Source: Opitutaceae bacterium
GTDB lineage: Bacteria > Verrucomicrobiota > Verrucomicrobiae > Opitutales > Opitutaceae
Assembly: GCA_031266495.1 (NCBI GenBank)
Contig: JAISAX010000813.1
Span: forward strand, 1-11,363
DNA length: 11,363 nucleotides
Direction of reading: 5' to 3'
A program made the position numbers and the translations under genes. Positions 6,058-11,363 of the stretch are shown here, piece by piece (the stretch's first letter is position 1; each line of letters opens with the position of its first letter). Below the pieces are notes generated by a model. That model did not search any database. It was not told the DNA's origin and saw nothing but the letters and a program-made list of their open reading frames with translations.

Positions 6058-6840
6058 TCACTTCAGCCGCAGGTTCGCGGCGTGAAAGGCCAGCGCCTCG
6101 CGGATGTGCGTGTCCCAGTAATCCCAGTTGTGCTCGCCCGGATGTTCCGTGTACCGGTGCGGCACGCCGTGCTTCGCCAGCGCGGCGGTGAAGGCGCGGT
6201 TGTCCTTGAGGAGAAAATCCTCCGTGCCGCAATCGAGCATCAGTTTCGGCAGGTTGCCCGCCGCCTTCGCGTTGCGGGCGAGCGCGAGCAGATCGTGCGA
6301 ACCGCGCCGCGGCGACGTGCCGAAAATCCGTCGCATCTCGTCGGCAAACTCCGGCGCCCAGCCGCGTTCGCGGGTCGCCTTCCGGTAATCGGCCGAACTG
6401 GCGATGCGTCCCCAGCCGACCGCCCCGGAATGACTGTTGACCGAACAAAACCGGTCCGCGTAACCGAGCCCGAGACGCAGCGCGCCGTAGCCGCCCATCG
6501 AAAGCCCCCCGATCGCGCGGCCGCTGCGGGCCGCCCTCGCGTGAAAGGTCTTTTCGACAAACGCCGGGATCTCCTCGCCCACATGCCGCGCCCACGCCTG
6601 CCCTTCCTCGTGGTCCGTATAAAAACTCCGGTATCCGTCGGGCATGACAACGATGAGCGGCAGGCCGGCCACGTAGCATTCGATGCGCGTGTTGCGCAGC
6701 CAGTTGAGCGAGTCGTCGGACAACCCGTGCAGCAGGTAGAACGTCGCGTAAGGCGGCTTGCCCGTTTCGGGCAGCAGCACCTGCAGGGACGTCTGCTTGC
6801 CGATGATCGTACTTTTCCAGTGAACCGTTGCCCAGGCCAT
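6058..6840 (-). CDS. Esterase D / S-formylglutathione-hydrolase-like alpha/beta hydrolase
   Basis: This 260-aa protein is full length for the PF00756 esterase family. Visible landmarks are FYLLHGLSDD (34-43, oxyanion region), VVMPDGYRSFY, the nucleophile elbow GGLSMGG (S114), the acid D208 in LDCGTEDFL, and the base H237 in PGEHNWDYW. These enzymes hydrolyse short-chain acyl, feruloyl or acetyl-xylan esters, or S-formylglutathione. No signal peptide is present, so it is cytoplasmic. The ATG at 6840 has AGGA with an 8-nt spacer and lies 5 nt after the stop of the small upstream gene, so the two are almost surely co-transcribed. Substrate cannot be set from sequence; intracellular deacylation of imported oligosaccharides is one option. 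Confidence 0.92.
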   Translation of the reverse strand: MAWATVHWKSTIIGKQTSLQVLLPETGKPPYATFYLLHGLSDDSLNWLRNTRIECYVAGLPLIVVMPDGYRSFYTDHEEGQAWARHVGEEIPAFVEKTFHARAARSGRAIGGLSMGGYGALRLGLGYADRFCSVNSHSGAVGWGRIASSADYRKATRERGWAPEFADEMRRIFGTSPRRGSHDLLALARNAKAAGNLPKLMLDCGTEDFLLKDNRAFTAALAKHGVPHRYTEHPGEHNWDYWDTHIREALAFHAANLRLK

Positions 6841-6845
6841 GAGAG

Positions 6846-7307
6846 TTATCCTTTCGCCCCCTTGAGCAGCACGACGTTGGCGAGATCGTTTTTCTCGAAC
6901 TCGTCCCAGTAACCGTCCTCGAGTTGCTTGAGCCGGGCGTCGGCATTGATCGGCGGCCCGCCCTTGCCGGAGGCGTGATGGCGCGCCTGTTCGGCAGACA
7001 GGTCGCGGTCGGCAAGGCGCGTCACGAGTTCGTGCCAGAAGGTGTCGTTGTCGTAATCGCCGAGAATCTTCCGGAGACGTTCGTCCTCGTAGAGTTTTTC
7101 CGAAAGGGTGAGGCGGCCGTCGCTGCCCACGGTCACGAGATCGGCGCAACCGAAGGGCGTGGCGAGCTCGAGCAGTTTTTGTTCGATCCCGGCAAACCGC
7201 GTGGTTGCCGACGCCTCCTGCCCGTCGCGCGGGATCGTCGTTTGCAGGCCGAGCCAGACGAGCTCCAGCAGGCGGGTGTATTCCCTGGTCGTGAACGTTA
7301 CCTTCAT
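6846..7307 (-). CDS. Conserved hypothetical protein (153 aa)
   Basis: No named family is recognised. The protein starts at ATG 7307 (MKVTFTTREYTRLLELVWLG) and has an acidic, helix-rich character without signal peptide or membrane segment. Its most distinctive stretch, GDYDNDTFWHELVTRLADRDL (about 102-122; key residues D, FW, L, RLA, RDL), recalls a group of uncharacterised small bacterial proteins with the same pattern. Codon third positions are GC-rich like the neighbours, supporting a real gene. No clear Shine-Dalgarno sequence precedes the ATG; the frame is open further upstream but without homology-like sequence. It sits 79 nt after argC and 5 nt before the esterase gene, in the same direction. 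Confidence 0.78.
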   Translation of the reverse strand: MKVTFTTREYTRLLELVWLGLQTTIPRDGQEASATTRFAGIEQKLLELATPFGCADLVTVGSDGRLTLSEKLYEDERLRKILGDYDNDTFWHELVTRLADRDLSAEQARHHASGKGGPPINADARLKQLEDGYWDEFEKNDLANVVLLKGAKG

Positions 7308-7386
7308 GAGATGTGGTGTGAGTTGGGTTGGAGGCGGGTCCGGGGCGCGGGTCCGGGGCGGATCATTCCTGATTTCGTGGCCGGTT

Positions 7387-8340
7387 TTATGCGGCCAGGC
7401 CATCCCCTTCGTCGAGGCCGAGGTGAAGATTCATGCTTTGCACGGCACCGCCCGAGGCGCCCTTGCCGAGGTTGTCGAGCCGCGCGATGACCACCGCCTG
7501 GGTGTCGTTGCCGAACACGCCGATGTCGCAGCGGTTGGTGTCGTTGCACGCCTGCACGTCGAAAAACCCGCCGTCGAGCGTCGCCGCCTCGTCGCCGGGA
7601 AGCAGCACGCGCACGAACTTTTCTCCGGTATACGCCTCCGCCAGCGCCGCATGCAACGCGGCTGGCGAGGGTTTGCCCGGCAGGCTGGCCAGCGGCAGCG
7701 GCACGGTCACGGCCAGCCCCTGGTAAAAAGCGGCGACCACGGGATTGAAAAGCGGTGCGCCGGCGAGCCCGGCGTGCACGTGCATCTCGGGCAGGTGCTT
7801 GTGCGCGAGCCCGAGCGCATACAGCCGCGGGCTGGCGAGCTTCGCAGGGGCCGGCTGCTGTTCGTAGTCGGCGATCATCTTTTTGCCGCCACCGCTGTAG
7901 CCGGTGATGGAAAATGCCGAAAACGGAAACTCCGCCGACACGAGCCCGGCCTCCACCAGCGGCCGCACCGCGAGCAGGAACGCCGTGGCGTGGCAGCCCG
8001 GGTTGGCGATGCGTTTCGCCATCCGGATTTTTTCGCGATAGCCCACTCCGAGTTCCGGCAGCCCGTAGGCCCACGCCGGATCGACGCGGTGCGCCGTCGA
8101 GGTGTCGATCACGCAGGTATGCGGGTTGGTGACGAGCGCAGCCGACTCTTTGGCGGCGGCGTCGGGCAGGCAGAGAAACGCCACATCGGCGGCGTTGAGG
8201 CAGGCCGCGCGCGCTGCAGAGTCCTTGCGCCGGGCCGGATCGATTTCGATCACCTCGATATCGGCGCGCGTCGCGAGCCGGTCGAAAATCCGGAGACCGG
8301 TGGTGCCTTCCTGGCCATCGACAAAGACTTTGGTTTTCAT
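7387..8340 (-). CDS. argC: N-acetyl-gamma-glutamyl-phosphate reductase (type 2 ArgC)
   Basis: The enzyme reduces N-acetyl-glutamyl phosphate with NADPH in the third step of arginine synthesis, in the cytoplasm. The 317-aa length matches the shorter type 2 ArgC family. Visible are the dinucleotide motif GQEGTTG (9-15), [11 protein letters not shown] (55-65), the catalytic cysteine C116 in [20 protein letters not shown] (145-156), and the active-site histidine H180 in [10 protein letters not shown]. The ATG at 8340 ([12 protein letters not shown]) is chosen; a TTG at 8346 is less likely. No strong Shine-Dalgarno sequence is seen. It is not beside other arginine genes here; argJ, argB and argD are absent. 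Instead it leads a small hypothetical and an esterase. The 320-nt region upstream holds a nested inverted-repeat element that its transcript may cross. Confidence 0.96.
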   Translation of the reverse strand: MKTKVFVDGQEGTTGLRIFDRLATRADIEVIEIDPARRKDSAARAACLNAADVAFLCLPDAAAKESAALVTNPHTCVIDTSTAHRVDPAWAYGLPELGVGYREKIRMAKRIANPGCHATAFLLAVRPLVEAGLVSAEFPFSAFSITGYSGGGKKMIADYEQQPAPAKLASPRLYALGLAHKHLPEMHVHAGLAGAPLFNPVVAAFYQGLAVTVPLPLASLPGKPSPAALHAALAEAYTGEKFVRVLLPGDEAATLDGGFFDVQACNDTNRCDIGVFGNDTQAVVIARLDNLGKGASGGAVQSMNLHLGLDEGDGLAA

Positions 8341-8408
8341 GCGCAAGGGAACACACCATCACCACCTGGGGCGCAGCCCGCAACCCTTTCTCCACATCCC
8401 TGCCATTC

Positions 8409-8604
8409 GCGGGTGTAATTGAAAATGGCGGGAAACCTGAGCCGACTCGTAGGGGCGCACTTTTACTGTTTTGTGCGCCCGTTGTCGTCGATGAACACCG
8501 GAACCTCATCCTGCAAACACGCGAACGGGCGCACGTGAAGTGCACTCCTGCATTTCCTCCTCCTTCCGGCCCGAGCCCACCACTTTACTTTCAATCGCAC
8601 CCGC
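8409..8604. mobile_element. MITE-like element with terminal inverted repeats and 5-bp flanking duplication
   Basis: The ends are GCGGGTGTAATTGAAA (8409-8424) and TTTCAATCGCACCCGC (8589-8604), which pair at 14 of 16 positions. The element is flanked on both sides by CATTC (8404-8408 and 8605-8609), as expected of a target-site duplication. The 196-bp interior carries no ORF and has further inverted repeats (8453-8534). It occupies most of the gene-free stretch between the argC start and the DUF3300 stop. No transposase is present, so it would be non-autonomous. The call rests on this single copy. Confidence 0.5.
8453..8534 (-). promoter_or_regulatory. Overlapping alternative hairpins upstream of argC
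   Basis: GGGCGCAC (8453-8460) pairs with GTGCGCCC (8473-8480) across a 12-nt loop. The same central arm, extended to GTGCGCCCGTT (8473-8483), pairs perfectly over 11 bp with AACGGGCGCAC (8524-8534) across 40 nt. The two stems exclude each other. In an argC transcript the 11-bp stem would form first. No U tract follows, so a classical attenuator is not supported. It may instead be interior structure of the surrounding element. Confidence 0.4.
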
Positions 8605-8662
8605 CATTCGCGCCGTCCAGCAAGATCATAGCCATCAGGGTTGCCGGTATAATCCCGCCTCG

Positions 8663-10138
8663 CTACCGCTGGCGCTCCTGTTGCCGTTGCTGCTGTTGTT
8701 GCCGCTGTGGCGGTGGCGGACGCCCTTCGTTCGCCTGCCTTGGCTGAGCCGGCTGCACCTGCACCGCCGGCGGCTGAGGAGGTGGCGGGCGCGGCGATAC
8801 GCGCGGCTGTGAGGAACGGAAATTTTGCCCGGAAGACGGCGGTTGCATGCGCTCCGGCGGAGGACGCATCCGGCGTTCTTCGCGATTGCCGGCCTCCGGT
8901 GGCCGCGTGCCGCTCCGCCGCCCGGGATCGACGGAATACTCCGGCCCCCTCGGCGGCGGGACTCGGGTCCGGGCCGACGGCATGTCGCCCATCGCCGGCG
9001 GCGGTCCCGAACGTCCGGGACGCGGTGACATCCGCGGCGGCGGCGAGCCCGGCTGCAAGGCCGAACCCGGCTGCGGCGGCGGCGTGGTCAGATTCGGTGC
9101 CGGATTTCTCCCCGACCGTTCTCCCGAATCCTGGCGCGGAGGCCGCGGACGGACACCCTCGTCGTGCCCCGGCTGCGGCGGCCGCGATTGCTGCTGCAAG
9201 CTGTCCTGACGATCCCGGGACGGATTCGAGGGCCGTGGGCGCACGCCCGGCGTCGATGGCCGGTCCGGCCTGCCGGGTGTGACACCGGGCATCGGCTCCG
9301 GCCGCGTTACCCCTCCCCGATCAAAGCGTGAAGGCGGTGGCCGGCGGCCCGGGCGCGGATGCCAGACATGGGCAGGCGGAGGCGGCCGATGGCCGCTGCC
9401 GTAATGCGGTGGCGGTCGGTGACCCCATGCCGGCCGGCGGTAATACACCGGCCCCCACGAACCGATCCAGATGTTAAAACCCAGCCAGTTGCAGTCGTAA
9501 CGCAACCACGCGCCGCTCCGGTAGGGCGGGCCGAAGATCACCGGCGGCCCGTAATAATAAGTCACCGTTGACGGATAATAAACGACCAGCGGATCGTAGC
9601 GTGGCACATAGATGATCTCGGGCTCCGCAGGCACGATGCGGATGTAGTCTTTTTCCACGACAACATTCTGCTCCGGCGTATCCGTGAGGTTGCCCGCTTC
9701 CTTCGCGCGGACGCGCAGCCGCTGCACGGCCTTCATCACGTCGGCAGGCTGCGCGAGAAAGGCCGCGCCAAGCTGCTGCGTCCACGCCAGGTTTTCATCC
9801 ATCCATTTCACCACTTCCGGATACCGGGCCAAAGCGCGCACGCTTTCGTCCCAAGGCTGTTCGTCGATCTTTTCGACATCGCCGCCGGCCGCGAGCCAGC
9901 GCGCCGCCAGCACCACATCCGACGACTCCGTGGCCGCCGGCAGAATCAGCGCCAGCAACGGATCCGGATAAAGCGCGACGGGACCAAGCAGCTTGTCCAG
10001 TTCCTCGTCATCGAGCATCGCCGCAGTCGCGGCCGGTGCGCTTGCCGCCCCGGCGAGTGGAAACGCCAGCGTTTCCTGCTGCGCCCGAAAAACACCGGCG
10101 AAAGCGAGGCCTGAAAAAAGAAAAAACATGGTTTTCAC
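8663..10138 (-). CDS. Secreted DUF3300 protein with long Pro/Arg/Gln-rich tail
   Basis: The 491-aa protein starts at GTG 10138 (MKTMFFLFSGLAFAG..., a signal peptide with an early lysine); ATG at 10129 is the alternative. Residues about 45-225 are a DUF3300 domain: LDKLLGPVALYPDPLLALILP, ARWLA, WDESVRALARYPEVVKWMDENLAWTQQLG, FLAQPADVMKAVQRLR, YVPRYDPLVVYYP. The rest (about 236-491) is low-complexity, with PPP, RPGR and a C-terminal QRQQQQQRQQ run, so probably disordered. The function of DUF3300 is not established; proteins of this kind are exported and found in Gram-negative envelopes. An eleven-C tract lies 7 nt before the start, and the coding strand there reads CCTCCTCCT, which resembles anti-Shine-Dalgarno rather than Shine-Dalgarno. 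It is divergent from the 104-aa gene at 10303. Confidence 0.87.
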   Translation of the reverse strand: MKTMFFLFSGLAFAGVFRAQQETLAFPLAGAASAPAATAAMLDDEELDKLLGPVALYPDPLLALILPAATESSDVVLAARWLAAGGDVEKIDEQPWDESVRALARYPEVVKWMDENLAWTQQLGAAFLAQPADVMKAVQRLRVRAKEAGNLTDTPEQNVVVEKDYIRIVPAEPEIIYVPRYDPLVVYYPSTVTYYYGPPVIFGPPYRSGAWLRYDCNWLGFNIWIGSWGPVYYRRPAWGHRPPPHYGSGHRPPPPAHVWHPRPGRRPPPSRFDRGGVTRPEPMPGVTPGRPDRPSTPGVRPRPSNPSRDRQDSLQQQSRPPQPGHDEGVRPRPPRQDSGERSGRNPAPNLTTPPPQPGSALQPGSPPPRMSPRPGRSGPPPAMGDMPSARTRVPPPRGPEYSVDPGRRSGTRPPEAGNREERRMRPPPERMQPPSSGQNFRSSQPRVSPRPPPPQPPAVQVQPAQPRQANEGRPPPPQRQQQQQRQQERQR

Positions 10139-10145
10139 AGGAGGA

Positions 10146-10156
10146 GGGGGGGGGGG
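10146..10156 (-). repeat. Poly-C tract (C11) just before the DUF3300 gene
   Basis: There are eleven G on the plus strand, flanked by GGAGGA and AGGA. On the coding strand the run ends 7 nt before the GTG at 10138 (16 nt before the ATG at 10129). Confidence 0.9.
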
Positions 10157-10302
10157 AGGATCTTTGGTTGCAACAAATCTACACGACGCCCGCCCCCGGT
10201 CAACGGTTTCACCCCGTTTGCCCCGCGACTCCGCACCGAACCCTGTGCGGCCACGCCGCCGAAAAACAAACTTCAAATGGCGAGCATCAAACTCCAGACT
10301 TC

Positions 10303-10617
10303 ATGTTCATGCCCCGGCCAACCTCTGCAAACGCACAACAAGCCGAATTTCTTTTCAGCGACGGGCCTGTCCCCGAACTGGCTCCGCCCGATGCGCTGGC
10401 CGATCTGGTGATCGAAATCGCCCGCTGCTGGCGGCTGCCGCTCATGGAAACCGCCCGCATCACCCTGCGCGGTCACGAGGTGGACGAAGTCTGCGGTCGG
10501 CTGGAACTCGTCGCCGCGCCCGATCTCCCGCTCGATCCGCACCGCGAACCGCTCCGGCTGCGCGTGCGCGGAGTCGAGTTCACCAGCAACCAGATCATAG
10601 AGTGGTCGCTGGCATGA
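10303..10617 (+). CDS. Hypothetical protein (104 aa)
   Basis: No family is recognised. The protein begins MFMPRPTSANAQQAEFLFSDG (ATG 10303; a second ATG at 10309) and ends GVEFTSNQIIEWSLA. Codons from about 10345 have strongly GC-rich third positions, typical of real genes here, and there are two coherent blocks: a helix DALADLVIEIARCWRLPL and a beta-rich part with ARITLRGHEVDEVCGRLELV and REPLRLRVRGVEF. There is no signal peptide or membrane segment. No Shine-Dalgarno sequence is evident. It is divergently arranged with the DUF3300 gene, 164 nt apart. The antisense frame is open too, but its composition is less protein-like. Confidence 0.7.
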   Translation: MFMPRPTSANAQQAEFLFSDGPVPELAPPDALADLVIEIARCWRLPLMETARITLRGHEVDEVCGRLELVAAPDLPLDPHREPLRLRVRGVEFTSNQIIEWSLA

Positions 10618-10685
10618 CATCCGCTCGCGGCCCCATTCTCCTTGCCCACGCTTTCGCCTCATACGCCTTCGCCCTTGGTTCGATT
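10618..10685. other. Short AT-richer stretch without a supported gene
   Basis: After the stop of the 104-aa gene the GC-rich codon bias ends abruptly. A 76-codon frame starting in an ATGA overlap (10614-10844) exists but has no protein-like features. No terminator hairpin was found. Confidence 0.4.
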
Positions 10686-10736
10686 TCAGCGTTCTTCAGC
10701 GGTTCCCTGTTTCCGTCTTCCGATCTCCGTCTTCCG
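10685..10736. repeat. Short direct repeats
   Basis: TTCAGCG occurs at 10685-10691 and 10695-10701. TCCGTCTTCCG occurs twice, 3 nt apart, at 10712-10722 and 10726-10736. They lie at the very 3' end of the minus-strand ORF that closes at 10686. No array or known repeat family is implied. Confidence 0.6.
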
Positions 10737-11228
10737 CAACCATCCGGTCTTGTTCGCGTCCATGTCAGGCTCTCGTTTCGCACGGTTCGCGGTTGCTTCA
10801 TCTGCTTCGATTTTGGCTCTGCCAATCCAGGTTTCCGTGGTTAAAAATCTGTTTTCCAAAACCTCCCCGGAGTCATCGCCATCGTCACCAAGGAGCGGAA
10901 TATCGGCAAATTCTGCTTCCCAATACCAGTCAAGACTACGCGAGTCTCGGTTCACGCATGGGGGCGCACAGAGGGCATGGTTCGCGAATGGGCAAACTTC
11001 ATCCGCAATGCTCCCGAAAACTAACCCGAAAGAGTGGGCCAAGGAGCTGACACGGAAGTTTACCGAATCGGAGTAAATGACCGCGTCAGCGATGTCGGCA
11101 TACTCTTCATTCAAAGCCAGGCAAATTTGCTCCGCGTGACAGGCATTTACCGCACACCGATGCAGATAACGCCCACGCAACCACCCGTTCACCCAAGACA
11201 AACATGAATTCCCTGCAAAGAAACACAC
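10686..11228 (-). CDS. Possible orphan acidic protein (up to 180 aa)
   Basis: A 180-codon frame stays open in sequence of visibly lower GC than the rest of the window, which is unlikely by chance at that composition. The central part looks protein-like and acidic: ALNEEYADIADAVIYSDSV, SFGLVFGSIADEVCPFAN, DWYWEAEFADIPLLGDDGDD, FLTTETWIGRAKIEADEAT. Six or more cysteines occur in the first 105 residues. The GTG at 11228 is the longest start; GTG at 11192 is possible; neither has a good Shine-Dalgarno sequence. The last about 20 codons run through short direct repeats and may not be original. The plus-strand frame in register also reads reasonably, but it contains stops at 10842 and about 11020. 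No family is recognised. Confidence 0.4.
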   Translation of the reverse strand: MCFFAGNSCLSWVNGWLRGRYLHRCAVNACHAEQICLALNEEYADIADAVIYSDSVNFRVSSLAHSFGLVFGSIADEVCPFANHALCAPPCVNRDSRSLDWYWEAEFADIPLLGDDGDDSGEVLENRFLTTETWIGRAKIEADEATANRAKREPDMDANKTGWLRKTEIGRRKQGTAEER

Positions 11229-11363
11229 GTTCCCCCGGGACGGTCCGGACTGTGGCCGATATTCCTGCTACTGGTCACCAGCGTCCCCCTTCCCGCCACC
11301 GGATTTACGCCCCCCTCCCCCCCCCCCCCCCCGGATTGCAATCGTGACGCCGCGTCTTGATAC
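11204..11363 (+). pseudogene. 5' end of a possible secreted protein, frame disrupted, runs off window
   Basis: ATG at 11204 gives MNSLQRNTRSPG. If one C of the five-C run at 11231-11235 is dropped, the frame continues RSGLWPIFLLLVTSVPLPATGF, a good signal peptide (basic start, hydrophobic core, ATG near a cleavage site). Without that change the ATG frame has no hydrophobic core and stops at 11347. The frame then enters the 16-C tract. The frame open to the window edge (GTG at 11344, VTPRLDT) is a third one, so a second shift, or a separate start, would be needed. The feature is incomplete and speculative. Confidence 0.25.
11310..11332 (+). repeat. Long poly-C tract (C6-T-C16)
   Basis: Six C, one T and sixteen C on the plus strand, ending 11 nt before a GTG (11344) whose frame is open to the window edge. 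This is the longest homopolymer in the window. Confidence 0.9.

Noticed and set aside
5942..7015. A 357-codon minus-strand frame overlapping the esterase
   Set aside because: The esterase frame holds the full catalytic triad and family motifs; this one is Arg/Pro/Ala-rich shadow sequence.
7108..8418. A 436-codon plus-strand frame opposite argC and the small hypothetical
   Set aside because: It is antisense to argC, whose motifs are clear; its translation is Arg/Gly-rich with no recognisable domain, as expected of a shadow frame in GC-rich DNA.
8409..8604. CRISPR or tandem-repeat interpretation of the inverted-repeat region
   Set aside because: The repeats are inverted and nested, not regularly spaced direct repeats.
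10166..10173. GTTGCAAC palindrome in the gap between DUF3300 and the 104-aa gene
   Set aside because: Eight bases is too short to distinguish from chance, and no promoter elements were found around it.
9993..10844. A 283-codon plus-strand frame starting opposite the DUF3300 N-terminus
   Set aside because: It begins with a serine run antisense to the DUF3300 protein and crosses the 104-aa gene in another frame; no protein-like features.
10614..10844. A 76-codon plus-strand ORF starting in an ATGA overlap with the 104-aa gene
   Set aside because: The overlap is suggestive, but codon bias collapses at this point, the sequence includes short direct repeats, and the product has no domain-like pattern.
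10642..11076. A 144-codon plus-strand ORF in the low-GC region
   Set aside because: Its translation is Ser/Pro-rich and less coherent than the longer minus-strand frame covering the same DNA.

Overview
The window looks like chromosomal DNA of a high-GC member of the Opitutaceae (Verrucomicrobiota). This placement is inferred from a prepilin of the H-X9-DG class beside remnants of a LacI regulator and a secreted beta-helix protein, a sialidase-like gene next to a sialate O-acetylesterase remnant, a DUF3300 protein, and long poly-C tracts at gene starts. No rRNA or marker gene is present to confirm it.

Layout. (1) 73-4261, minus strand: a regulator with an FCD ligand domain fused to an AraC DNA-binding domain (3449-4261) precedes a tight operon of a cytoplasmic sialidase-fold protein (2073-3275), an APH-type small-molecule kinase (973-2076) and an HpcH/HpaI class II aldolase (239-976). 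Both junctions are 4-nt ATGA overlaps. A 48-codon stub of a sialate O-acetylesterase follows (73-219). Together they suggest a catabolic route: release or isomerisation of an imported glycoside, phosphorylation, and retro-aldol cleavage to a pyruvate-type product. The substrate is unknown. (2) 4321-6041: a gene graveyard with a frameshifted prepilin-like protein, a shortened secreted beta-helix protein and, on the plus strand, the C-terminal end of a LacI-type sensor. (3) 6058-8340, minus strand: argC, a small conserved hypothetical and an esterase of the esterase D type, probably co-transcribed. (4) 8409-8604: a compact nested inverted-repeat element with 16-nt terminal inverted repeats and a 5-bp flanking duplication, so MITE-like, lying in front of argC. 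(5) 8663-10138, minus: a secreted DUF3300 protein with a long Pro/Arg/Gln tail, divergent from a 104-aa hypothetical (10303-10617, plus). (6) 10618-11363: lower-GC sequence with a possible acidic orphan ORF on the minus strand, short direct repeats, and a damaged or incomplete secreted-protein start on the plus strand running towards the window edge.

The most unusual global feature is that uninterrupted C tracts (7, 10, 11, 12 and 16 nt, plus one interrupted tract) sit within a few tens of bases of predicted translation starts, always as C on the coding strand. This may reflect a leader element or a slippage-prone switch; several of the associated genes are frameshifted or truncated.
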